NCBI RefSeq assembly: GCF_000384475.1
Contig: NZ_ARWB01000001.1
Location: 1,716,176 to 1,780,175, forward strand
Direction: 5' to 3'
DNA length: 64,000 bases
Origin: Methylopila sp. M107
GTDB taxonomy: Bacteria > Pseudomonadota > Alphaproteobacteria > Rhizobiales > Methylopilaceae
Part shown: positions 45,351 to 52,823 of the stretch, in pieces
Layout of the letters: every line of letters begins with the position of its first letter
Numbering within the stretch: the stretch's first letter is position 1
Notes under the pieces: model-generated
Told to the model about the DNA's origin: nothing
Databases searched by the model: none
The model's input: the letters and a program-made list of their open reading frames with translations, nothing else
Made by a program: the position numbers and the translations under genes

Positions 45351-46312
45351 CGCGCAGCCTCCGGCGACGCAGACTGCGTCGCGCCGCCTTCCTCCCGGAT
45401 CGCGCGGACGACCGTCGCGAAATTCTCCGCCATCTCGATCTCGAATTTCTCAGGCGCGTAGGCGCCGTAGATGATGTGGCTGAGCGGATAGAGCCGCACG
45501 CCCGTCTCGCGCCTGATCGTGTCGACATAGGCCGAGGGGAAGTTCAGCTCGGAGAAGATGACCTTCACGTCGAGCGCCTTGATCTGCTCGATTGTCTTGG
45601 CGAGCTGGGCCGGGCTCGGCTCGACGCCATGGGCGGGCTCAACCACCGCAGTCACCTCCAGGCCGAACTCACGCAGCAGGTAGTCGTAGGCGCCGTGGAT
45701 GGTCGCGACGCGGAACGACGCGCTGGGCGCCTCGGAAATCTGCGCCAGCGCCGCGGCCCTGATCTTCCGCAGCCGCTGCGCATAAGCGCGCGCGTTCTTC
45801 GTGAAGAACTCGGCGTTGTCCGGATCGATCCGGCCGAGCTCCCGCGCGATGGTCTGGACCTGGGTGATCGACCCCGTGATCGACAGAAAGGTGTGCGAGT
45901 TGACGACCTTGCCCGAGATCGTCTTGCCGCGGGACTGCGCCATCTGCCCGACCGCCGCGAGCAGCGGGACGTCGCGGTTCGCCTCGATGACCGGCACGTT
46001 CGGGTTTTCCGAAGCGCGGATCATGCGCTCTGCGAAGTCGTCATGGCCGATGCCGTTCAGCACGACGACGTCGAGGGTCCCGAGCCGCTTGATGTCCTCG
46101 CCGCGCGGTTCGTAGGCGTGCGGATTGAAGCCGACAGGGATCAGCGGCACGACTTCGGCGCGGTCGCCGACGATGTTCGCGACATAGGAATAGTAGGGAT
46201 GCAGCGTCACGCCGATGCGTAGGCGTCTCGTCGCTCGTGAGTCGGTGGCGAGCGCGCAGAAAGCCGCCGCGCCTGCGATGACGCCGCGCCGCGAAAGCCG
46301 GACGCCGCTCAC
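45347..46312 (-). CDS. Metal ABC transporter binding protein (TroA/ZnuA family)
   Basis: A 321-residue exported protein (start GTG, Arg-rich signal RLSRRGVIAGAAAFCAL, which has a twin-arginine character). The three metal histidines are present: FNPHAYEPRGEDIKRLG, VVNSHTFLSITG and VATIHGAYDYLLREFGL. The fourth ligand, normally Asp in LDPL, is Tyr (RLYPLSHI); Glu in FSELNFPSAY may help. There is no His-rich loop. It should capture the metal and hand it to the permease. It overlaps the ATPase and DUF6162-like genes by 4 nt. Confidence 0.9.
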   Translation of the reverse strand: MSGVRLSRRGVIAGAAAFCALATDSRATRRLRIGVTLHPYYSYVANIVGDRAEVVPLIPVGFNPHAYEPRGEDIKRLGTLDVVVLNGIGHDDFAERMIRASENPNVPVIEANRDVPLLAAVGQMAQSRGKTISGKVVNSHTFLSITGSITQVQTIARELGRIDPDNAEFFTKNARAYAQRLRKIRAAALAQISEAPSASFRVATIHGAYDYLLREFGLEVTAVVEPAHGVEPSPAQLAKTIEQIKALDVKVIFSELNFPSAYVDTIRRETGVRLYPLSHIIYGAYAPEKFEIEMAENFATVVRAIREEGGATQSASPEAAR

Positions 46313-46896
46313 TTCGCTTCCCGCGTCACGCTGGAGTCGTAGCGCGACGTGACCTGCTTCCAGCCGGCCGCGATCAGGCGCTCGTCGGTCAGGCCCGCGA
46401 CCGAACGGGAAGACGGATGCGCCCAGACGGTCGAGGCGCTTTCGCCGTCGTGGCCGTGCCCGTCCTTGGCGGGCGGGGCGATGCGCAGGAGAATCGAACC
46501 GGCCACGGCGGCGTCGCCGGTCGCGCCGAGATAGCCGACAGTTTCTCCATCCCGCGCGAGGCTCCACCCGTGGCCGCCCCGCTTCGTCGTCGTCGCGTCC
46601 TTCGCGAAAGGCGGCAGCGCGTCGTTTGCGAGGCGCTCCGGCGTCGGCGGACCGCCGTCGGAAATCTCGGCGCGGATGTCGTCGGCCGCCGCCATCAGGT
46701 CCGCGTTCAGTCCCTGCTCGGCGGCGTTGAGTCCGTCGCGCGCGTCGATCCGCCAGTCCGCCAGAACGGTCTCGTCGGCGGGCCGCGCGCGGATCGTGGC
46801 GACGGTCGCCGCGGTCGCGACGATCACGGCGCACAGCATAACCACCACCAGCGTCTCCCGGCCCGAGCCGTATGGCCGGACGACGACGCGCGTCAT
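46309..46896 (-). CDS. DUF6162-like membrane-anchored protein of metal-uptake locus
   Basis: A 195-residue protein with one N-terminal membrane helix (ETLVVVMLCAVIVATAATVA) and an extracytoplasmic domain. It has a short His-rich stretch (KDGHGHDGES) and a C-terminal GLTDERLIAAGWKQVTSRYD. Proteins of this kind (DUF6162) recur in zinc-type ABC importer operons; their role is unknown. It overlaps the binding protein gene and the small Cys/His protein gene by 4 nt each. The exact family label is from memory of gene context and pattern. Confidence 0.65.
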   Translation of the reverse strand: MTRVVVRPYGSGRETLVVVMLCAVIVATAATVATIRARPADETVLADWRIDARDGLNAAEQGLNADLMAAADDIRAEISDGGPPTPERLANDALPPFAKDATTTKRGGHGWSLARDGETVGYLGATGDAAVAGSILLRIAPPAKDGHGHDGESASTVWAHPSSRSVAGLTDERLIAAGWKQVTSRYDSSVTREAK

Positions 46897-47213
46897 GGGA
46901 TGTCGTTGTGGTCGACTTCGACCACGTGGCCGGGGCCGGCGTCGAACAGCACGTAGAAATCGGCGGTCGGCGGCGTGAACTCGATGACCGAATCTTTGCC
47001 GAACTTGCCCGGGATCAGCACGGATTCATCGTAGCCGATCACATCGAGCTTCACGCCTTCCGCGCCGGTGCCGTCCGAGAAGCCGCCCTTGCAGCGGATG
47101 GTTTCGCCATGCTTCTCGCAGGTGCAGAACGGGTAATGGGCCCGCGCGGGCGTCACGGCCGCAAGCGCGGCGCAGACGGCGGCGAAAAGCGCGAGCGGAC
47201 GACCGAGCGTCAT
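46893..47213 (-). CDS. Small exported Cys/His protein, predicted mature N-terminal His
   Basis: A 106-residue precursor. The signal peptide (MTLGRPLALFAAVCAALAAV) ends TPARA, so cleavage would leave HYPFCTCEKHG as the mature N-terminus: His1, a Cys-x-Cys pair, another His, then Cys in TIRCKGGFSDG. The rest resembles a small beta-sandwich regulatory domain (GVKLDVIGYDESVLIPGKFG, YVLFDAGPGHVVEVDHNDI), the kind found in nickel/cobalt transport accessory proteins. A metal site is likely, and a metallochaperone role is inferred. It overlaps both neighbours by 4 nt. Confidence 0.72.
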   Translation of the reverse strand: MTLGRPLALFAAVCAALAAVTPARAHYPFCTCEKHGETIRCKGGFSDGTGAEGVKLDVIGYDESVLIPGKFGKDSVIEFTPPTADFYVLFDAGPGHVVEVDHNDIP

Positions 47214-47749
47214 GGTTTCGCGCCTCCTTGCGCATTCAGCCAGTTCACGGTGACGGGCGACGCCTCCCCGAGTTTCAACGCCGCCTGATGCATCGATCCA
47301 TCCCAGCCTTCGAGCGTCAGCCACACCTCCGCGTCCGGGCTGGTACGCTCGGGAACCGCGAGGCCGGCGACCTGCCGGTAGGGCGCGCCGAAGAAGATCG
47401 CGCCCGCAGCCCTGAGCGAACGCGGCTTGCCGATCTTCACGTAAGCGGCCCGCACCTCCGACACCGCCGCGCCCGTCATGGCGAGCGTGAACGTTTTGAC
47501 CGGTCCGGCCGGGCCCTGGACCTGCGGAGGCAGGAGGTCGAACTCGGCGATCCTGACCTTCCAGGGACCGACCGTCCGTTCGCCGATCTCGCGGGCGCCA
47601 AGCCCGGAGGCGCCGCTGTCCATGGCGACCTGCCGGAAATAGAGCGGCGTCAGCGCCGCCGGCACGAGCACGACCAGGGCGCTCAGATGAAAGCGCCACT
47701 TGAGCCACCAATGCCCGAAGGCGCTCCGATCGACCGTCGCGACGCTCAT
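47210..47749 (-). CDS. Membrane-anchored extracytoplasmic protein of metal locus, unknown
   Basis: A 179-residue protein with one N-terminal membrane helix (FHLSALVVLVPAALTPLYFR) and a soluble outer domain made mostly of beta strands (TVGPWKVRIAEFDLLPPQV, VKTFTLAMTGAAVSEVRAAY, VWLTLEGWDGSMHQAALKL). I do not recognise a characterised family. It overlaps the PepSY gene upstream and the small Cys/His gene downstream by 4 nt each, so it belongs to the same machine. An interaction with the PepSY protein is inferred from coupling. Confidence 0.7.
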   Translation of the reverse strand: MSVATVDRSAFGHWWLKWRFHLSALVVLVPAALTPLYFRQVAMDSGASGLGAREIGERTVGPWKVRIAEFDLLPPQVQGPAGPVKTFTLAMTGAAVSEVRAAYVKIGKPRSLRAAGAIFFGAPYRQVAGLAVPERTSPDAEVWLTLEGWDGSMHQAALKLGEASPVTVNWLNAQGGAKP

Positions 47750-48921
47750 TCGGCGGGCTCCGGGAACGGTTCGGGGAACGGGCGCTTCCGCACCGCCGCG
47801 GCGGTCGCCTGCGCGGTGCGCTTGGTCCAGATCAGCATGCCGGAGAGCGACATCGTCGTCAGCAAGACGCCGAACAGGAAATAGACGAGCTTTAGCCACA
47901 GGCCGACAAAGTCGCCGACATGGAGCGGGCGCATGCTTTCGGTGACGAGTTCCAGCCCCGATCGGTCAGAGACGCGCCGGGTCCACTCGACGCCATAGGT
48001 GTAGGGATTGACCGCCGCCTGCTCGAAGATCAGCGGATAGGCGCCTCGTCCCCAGACCGTTACGTGGCTGAACGCGTTGTAGGGGAGCTGGATAAAGCCC
48101 GGCTCGAGGTCCGGAAACTTCTCCTTCGCGGCCGCGACCGCGCGGTCGACGCTCACTTTCGGCACCGCTTCGCCAGATTTGAGCGTCGGCGCGTGTTCGC
48201 GCGCGACGATCGGCGGCGCGCCGACGGACGAGATCGAGATCGCATTGTCGGAAAGGGTCGCCTGGACCAGGAACCAGCCGGCCGTCACCGAGATGATCGC
48301 GATGAAGGGGATCGACCAGACCGCGACCAGCCGATGGAGGTCGCCCCAGAAGATCCGCGACCCTTTCGACACTCTGACGCGCGGGTTGAGGTAGGCGCGC
48401 CAGAATTTCTTATAGACGACGACGCCGGTGATCAGCGACCCGAGCAACGGGATCGACAGCATCGAAACGGCGTACCAGCCTATCGCGTAGCCGGTGTTGA
48501 ATGGGGTCAGCAGCCAGCCGTGCAGCGCCCTCACGAACTGGCGGAAATCGAACGTCCCCTGCTCGCCCTGGACCGCGCCGGTATAGGGGTTGACGTAGAG
48601 CGTGACCGTCGCGCCGTCGGGTTTTGTCACGTCGACCATCAGGGCGAACTGCGACTTCACCGAGCGGGTGATCGACTCGGGCGCGGATCCCGGCATCTGC
48701 CGCTCGATCGCGGCGAGCGCCTCGTCATAGCCGAGCGGGACCGCGTCGCTCGATGGCGCGTTGGAGCGCACCGCCGGATCGACGAGCCACATGATCTCCT
48801 GGCTCACCGTTGCGATCGTCCCCGTGAGGCACACGAAGAACAGGAACGCCCAGATCGGCAGGGCGAGCCAGGAATGGGCCAGGAACCAGATGCGCGCGGA
48901 CGATCCGCTCTTCTTCGCCAT
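47746..48921 (-). CDS. PepSY-associated TM protein of metal-uptake locus
   Basis: A roughly 391-residue membrane protein of the PepSY_TM family with four main helices: LALPIWAFLFFVCLTGTIAT at the N-terminus, SMLSIPLLGSLITGVVVYKK, VAVWSIPFIAIISVTAGWFL and LKLVYFLFGVLLTTMSLSGM. Conserved His residues sit at helix ends (LHGWLL, DLHRLVAVW, MRPLHVGDF), as in members proposed to bind haem and reduce ferric complexes. It is the first gene of the metal operon. An upstream ATG at 48961-48963 would add 14 residues; AAGGA supports the chosen start. Confidence 0.82.
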   Translation of the reverse strand: MAKKSGSSARIWFLAHSWLALPIWAFLFFVCLTGTIATVSQEIMWLVDPAVRSNAPSSDAVPLGYDEALAAIERQMPGSAPESITRSVKSQFALMVDVTKPDGATVTLYVNPYTGAVQGEQGTFDFRQFVRALHGWLLTPFNTGYAIGWYAVSMLSIPLLGSLITGVVVYKKFWRAYLNPRVRVSKGSRIFWGDLHRLVAVWSIPFIAIISVTAGWFLVQATLSDNAISISSVGAPPIVAREHAPTLKSGEAVPKVSVDRAVAAAKEKFPDLEPGFIQLPYNAFSHVTVWGRGAYPLIFEQAAVNPYTYGVEWTRRVSDRSGLELVTESMRPLHVGDFVGLWLKLVYFLFGVLLTTMSLSGMLIWTKRTAQATAAAVRKRPFPEPFPEPAE

Positions 48922-49229
48922 GCCGAGCCTGGGTTCCTTAAGCAAGCGCCCGTCGACCAACATCAACCCGGATGCTCCACGACAGGGCGGCGATCGCCAT
49001 CTTCGCGGCATGGAGTCTCGGGTCCGTCTGCGCGCCGGCGCCGCGACCGGAGGCTCGAGCCAACTACACGACAAGACGAAATCATAGCAATATCAATATT
49101 TTATAAGAATTCTAAGGTGAACCGCTAAGCCCGCCTTTCTGCGGTCAGTCGCCGCGGAGCGGCCGTCCGGATCGGCGAGGCTTTCTTGAGTATGTGGCGT
49201 GCAGACCTCAAGACGTTCGCCTGTGCGTC
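48922..49229. promoter_or_regulatory. Control region upstream of the eight-gene metal operon
   Basis: This 308-nt gap between the CDF gene and the PepSY gene holds an AT-rich island at 49081-49120, unusual for this DNA. In it, TAAGAATTCTAA (49104-49115) is an inverted repeat with one mismatched pair, and AATAT/ATATT repeats lie just beside it. A Zur, Irr or related metalloregulator could bind there and face the operon. No known box was matched exactly. No gene was seen. Confidence 0.4.
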
Positions 49230-50201
49230 CTACACCACATTGGCTGACGCCATCGGACATCCGCCGGAGCCGAGCTCGATCTGCAGCGTCGAATGATGGA
49301 TAGCGAAGCGCGTCTCGAGCGCCTCGCAGATGTCGCGCATTGCGGGGTCGCCGGGGTGGCCGCCCGGCATCACGAGATGGGCGGTGAGCGCGGTCTCGGT
49401 CGTGCTCATCGGCCAGATATGGAGGTCGTGGACCTCGATCACGCCGGTCCTGCTCTGCAGATAGTCGCGCACGGCCGCTGGATCGACGCCGGCGGGCGCG
49501 GCGTCCAGCGACATCGTCACGCTGTCGCGCAGCAAGCCCCACGTGCCCCAGGTGATCACCGCGACGATCAGCAGGCTGACCGCCGGGTCGAGCCACTGCC
49601 ATCCTGTCAGGATGACCAGCAGGCCAGCCACGATGACAGCGGCCGAGACCGCCGCATCCGCCGCCATATGGAGATAGGCGCCCTTGATGTTGATGTCGCC
49701 GTGGCGTCCCGAGGCGAACAGCCACGCCGTAAAGCCGTTGACCGCTACGCCGATCGCCGCGACGACCATCACCGTGCCGCCCGCGACCGGCTGCGGCTCG
49801 AAGATGCGATGGACCGCTTCCCAGGCGATGATCCCGACGGCGATCAGCAGGAAGATCGCGTTGAACAGCGCCGCCATGATCGAGCTCGACCGCAGGCCGT
49901 AGGAGAATCGCGGAGAAGGCGGCCGCTGCGAGAGCGTCGCGGCGATCCAGGCGACGACGAGGCCCAGCACGTCGGACAGGTTGTGGCCGGCGTCGGCGAC
50001 GAGCGCGAGCGAGTTGCTCGCGAAGCCGTACGCCGCCTCGACGATGACGAAGGCGGTGTTCAGGCCGATGCCGATCGCGAAAGCGCGCCCGAAGCTCGCC
50101 GGCGCGTGAGCATGGCGGGCGCCGTGCGAATGGCCCGCATGGCCCGCATGGCCAGGTCCTGTGTGGCCATGGCCGCCATGGCTGTGATCGTGGTCATGCA
50201 T
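49230..50201 (-). CDS. Cation diffusion facilitator (zinc-type exporter)
   Basis: A 323-residue CDF transporter. The N-terminal 35 residues are a His-rich metal-sensing tail (MHDHDHSHGGHGHTGPGHAG). Six membrane helices carry the transport sites in LVADAGHNLSDVLGLVV and AYLHMAADAAVSAAVIVAG, followed by a cytoplasmic domain (VIEVHDLHIWPMSTTETALT). The H-x3-D motifs fit zinc (ZitB/CzcD-like) export by proton exchange. It lies upstream of the metal importer operon on the same strand, pairing export with import. Confidence 0.92.
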   Translation of the reverse strand: MHDHDHSHGGHGHTGPGHAGHAGHSHGARHAHAPASFGRAFAIGIGLNTAFVIVEAAYGFASNSLALVADAGHNLSDVLGLVVAWIAATLSQRPPSPRFSYGLRSSSIMAALFNAIFLLIAVGIIAWEAVHRIFEPQPVAGGTVMVVAAIGVAVNGFTAWLFASGRHGDINIKGAYLHMAADAAVSAAVIVAGLLVILTGWQWLDPAVSLLIVAVITWGTWGLLRDSVTMSLDAAPAGVDPAAVRDYLQSRTGVIEVHDLHIWPMSTTETALTAHLVMPGGHPGDPAMRDICEALETRFAIHHSTLQIELGSGGCPMASANVV

Positions 50202-50333
50202 CGCCGGTCTCCCGTCACCGGCTTAGCGGGCCTCGCGGACGTAATGCTAGAACGTCGCCGCCGCGGAGGCAGGATCCGCCTTCCGATCACGAGGCCGAGC
50301 GCTGCCCCTCACGAACGAACGCCTAAATCCTAA

Positions 50334-51134
50334 ATGCGATGCGCGCGGCTCCTCGCCGGCGCGACGTTTGCGGATGTTCCAGACTTGCCAGTCATCAAGA
50401 TCGCGCTGTTCGCGTTTCTGTTCCTGTTCGTCGCGCCGCTCTCGGTGTCGGCCGCGCTCTATCTGTTCGACAGCGACGCCGCGAACTGGCGCGTCGCCGA
50501 CCGGTCGAGCGCGGGGCTGCTGCCGCTCGCAGCCAAAAAGCCTGAAGCTGTCGTGAGCGTGTTCGCCGCGCGCACGGTGCGCTGGAAGGGGATTTTCGCG
50601 ACCCATTGCTGGATCGTCGTGAAGCCGAAAGGCGCGCTCAGCTATACGCGCTACGACTACACCGCCTGGGGCGAGCCGATCCGCGTCAACGGGTTCGCGG
50701 CCGACGGGCGCTGGTTCGGCCGCGCGCCGGAAGCGGTCTTCGTCGCTGACGGAGAGCGCGCCGAGCGCGCCATCCCGAAAATCCGGGCCGCGATCGAAAG
50801 CTACAGGTTCGCCGAACAGGGCGACTATCGCGCGTGGCCCGGTCCGAACTCCAACACTTTCGTGGCCGCTGTCATGGCGAGCGTGCCGGAGCTCGAAGCG
50901 AAACTGCCGACCACCGCCGTCGGCAAGGATTTCCCCTATGGCGGGGAATGGCTCGCGCTCACGCCCTCGAAGACCGGCTTGCGCCTGACCCTCGCGGGCT
51001 ATGGCGGACTGACGGTCGGATGGTTCGAGGGGATCGAGCTCAATATTCTCGGCGCGGTCTTCGGCGTCGAGTTCCGAAGGCCGGCGTTGAACCTGCCAGG
51101 ACTCGGCCGCTTCGGCGTCGGCGAGACGGTCTGA
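50334..51134 (+). CDS. DUF3750 family protein
   Basis: A 266-residue protein with one hydrophobic N-terminal segment (IKIALFAFLFLFVAPLSVSA) that anchors or exports it. The DUF3750 domain follows: VFAARTVRWKGIFATHCWIV, TRYDYTAWGEP, AWPGPNSNTFVAAVMASVPE, DFPYGGEWLALTPSKTG. The conserved CHW/H and GPNSNT patterns recall papain-like (NlpC-related) folds, but no function is established. The start is uncertain because hydrophobic coding begins about 20 residues in. It is divergent from the CDF gene. Confidence 0.8.
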   Translation: MRCARLLAGATFADVPDLPVIKIALFAFLFLFVAPLSVSAALYLFDSDAANWRVADRSSAGLLPLAAKKPEAVVSVFAARTVRWKGIFATHCWIVVKPKGALSYTRYDYTAWGEPIRVNGFAADGRWFGRAPEAVFVADGERAERAIPKIRAAIESYRFAEQGDYRAWPGPNSNTFVAAVMASVPELEAKLPTTAVGKDFPYGGEWLALTPSKTGLRLTLAGYGGLTVGWFEGIELNILGAVFGVEFRRPALNLPGLGRFGVGETV

Positions 51135-51213
51135 CCCCAGGCGCGCCTGAAATCGAAAAGCGGAGCGCCTCGCGACGCCCCGCTCCCGGCGGATGAAACT
51201 TCATGTCGGCGGA

Positions 51214-51504
51214 TCAATCGCAGACGCGGATCCGGCGGACGACCGGGTAGCCGTAAGCGTCGTAGCCTCGGCGGCGCTCGACCCAGCAATCGCGCGCATA
51301 GCCGTATCCGCGGTTGTTCGAGGCGATGATGGCGCCGAGCAGGAGGCCGCCGCCAAGCGCAGCCGCGCCGTAGCCATAGCCGTGGTGATGACGCCAGCCG
51401 CGGGCTTCGGCGGAGCTGGTCGGAACTGCGACCGCGCCGATCGCGGCGGCGGCGACGAGGGTGGCGGCGACGATCTTGCGGCCGCGGGAGAGGATGGTGG
51501 TCAT
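51214..51504 (-). CDS. Small exported Gly/His-rich protein (paralogue 1)
   Basis: A 96-residue precursor with a signal peptide (RKIVAATLVAAAAIGAVAVP, cleavage near AEA). The mature chain has three parts: a GWRHHHGYGYG start, a glycine zipper-like hydrophobic middle (AAALGGGLLLGAIIAS), and a tail with two Cys, DCWVERRRGYDAYGYPVVRR ending IRVCD. The gene at 52148-52435 encodes the same three-part design. These resemble short exported proteins common in Rhizobiales; the role is unknown. I chose ATG 51502-51504. Confidence 0.7.
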   Translation of the reverse strand: MTTILSRGRKIVAATLVAAAAIGAVAVPTSSAEARGWRHHHGYGYGAAALGGGLLLGAIIASNNRGYGYARDCWVERRRGYDAYGYPVVRRIRVCD

Positions 51505-51621
51505 TGGGACGGTTCCTTGCCGGTTCAGGGAGCCGCCCATCGCGGCTCTTATGTCGGTTGGTCGCCGCCCCCACGAAACCGGTTCAAACCGTCTCAGAAA
51601 AAAGTTCCGCTTCGCTGCGGC

Positions 51622-52005
51622 TCACCATTCGTCCTTCTGCGGCAGTCCGTCGTTGAGGTCGTAGTAGTCGGATTTCGAGCCGACATAGATGTGCTCGCTC
51701 AACCGGAGCCCGGTCGGCTGGTCGAGCGTCCCGGCGGTGACGTAGGTCTCGTCCCCGGGCGCGGCGCGCCAGAAGAGATTTGCGCCGCAGCGCGCGCAGA
51801 AGCCGCGCTGGACCTCGGGCGAAGACTGGAACCAGGTCAGCGTCTCGGACGGCGCGACGGCGAGCTCATCCGTCCGGCAAGCCGCCATCGCGGCGAAGTT
51901 GCCGCTTGTGCGGGCGCATTGCGAGCAATGGCACGCGACGACCGGGCTCGGTCCCGCCTTCACCTCGTAGCGGACGCCTCCGCACAAACACCCGCCCGTC
52001 GCCAT
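51622..52005 (-). CDS. GFA/CENP-V-fold zinc protein
   Basis: A 127-residue protein of the GFA (glutathione-dependent formaldehyde-activating-like) family. Zinc cysteines appear in GGCLCGGVRYEV, ACHCSQCARTSG and GFCARCGANLFWR, followed by the typical end LRLSEHIYVGSKSDYYDLND. The family name comes from Gfa of Paracoccus, but most members have no proven activity with formaldehyde. It sits alone between the two small exported paralogues. Confidence 0.88.
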   Translation of the reverse strand: MATGGCLCGGVRYEVKAGPSPVVACHCSQCARTSGNFAAMAACRTDELAVAPSETLTWFQSSPEVQRGFCARCGANLFWRAAPGDETYVTAGTLDQPTGLRLSEHIYVGSKSDYYDLNDGLPQKDEW

Positions 52006-52147
52006 CGTCAGCGCTCCTGCGTGTCGTTCGTCAGCGGCGCCGTCGAACGCGGTCCGACATCGCGTCGGAGCCGGAAACGAAAAAGCGGCCCGCCGGGGGC
52101 GGGCCGCTTTGACAAAGGCTATGCCGGCCAGCAGGCCGGCGACAAGG

Positions 52148-52435
52148 TCACTCGCAGACGCGAACCTTCTTGATGTAGACGCGGCCCGAGGGCGTCTCGA
52201 CGCGGCGCTTCTCGATGAAGCACTCGGGCTCCTCGTCCGCGCGGGCGGCCGAGCTCGCGATCGCGGCGCCGGCGATCACGCCCAGCACGCCGGCGGCCGC
52301 CACGGCGCCGGCCCGGCCTCCGCCGCCATGGCCGTGACGATGACGCCAGCCAGCCTCGGCCGCGACCGGCGCGAGCGTGGCGGCGAGCAGTACGGCGGCG
52401 CAGGCGGCGGCGCCAGTGCGGCGAAGCTTGGTCAT
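52148..52435 (-). CDS. Small exported Gly/His-rich protein (paralogue 2)
   Basis: A 95-residue precursor with a signal peptide (AAACAAVLLAATLAPVAAEA). The mature chain starts GWRHRHGHGGGG, has a Gly/Ala membrane-like stretch (AVAAAGVLGVIAGAAIASSA), and ends with ECFIEKRRVETPSGRVYIKK then VRVCE. The tail matches that of the protein encoded at 51214-51504 (Cys, E-K/R-RR, V-R/K-R/K-I/V-RVC-acid). A disulfide between the two Cys is likely. Function unknown. Confidence 0.7.
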   Translation of the reverse strand: MTKLRRTGAAACAAVLLAATLAPVAAEAGWRHRHGHGGGGRAGAVAAAGVLGVIAGAAIASSAARADEEPECFIEKRRVETPSGRVYIKKVRVCE

Positions 52436-52823
52436 GTCGAAATTCCCCCAACAGGATCACGGCCGTCGCTACGGCTCTCGATCGAGAGGTATCAGGGACA
52501 TTTGGGCAAAAACAAGCCAAATCCGTCCCGGAACCTTGCGCATCGAGAACGTTCCGGAAATAGCCGGCCTTGAATTTCCTGGCTGTCCTGCATGAATTGG
52601 TAAGACTTAAACGCCTTTCGAGCGCGAAACTTTGGTTCGTCTTCGCGCTGCTGCCCACGCGATCGTGATCATGTTGGCGGCGATCGACGCGGACGAGCTG
52701 GATCGACCCGCCTCGGTTGAGACGCCGGATCGACTCGCGTCGCGCTCGGGCTTGATCTCCGGCGCGCGCCGGATCATCTGAGCTTCAAATCCAGCCAGCA
52801 GTGACCGGAAACGGACAAGAGCA
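52436..52823. other. Intergenic region upstream of htpG with a 14-bp perfect palindrome
   Basis: This 388-nt region lies between the leftward small gene and rightward htpG. It contains CCGGCGCGCGCCGG (52759-52772), self-complementary over 14 bases and flanked by TGAT/ATCA that can extend the stem across a 2-nt bulge, ending about 47 nt before the htpG start. No clear RpoH promoter (CTTG...CCTAT) could be placed. A leftward frame at 52607-52912 overlaps the htpG start and is not believed. Confidence 0.45.
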
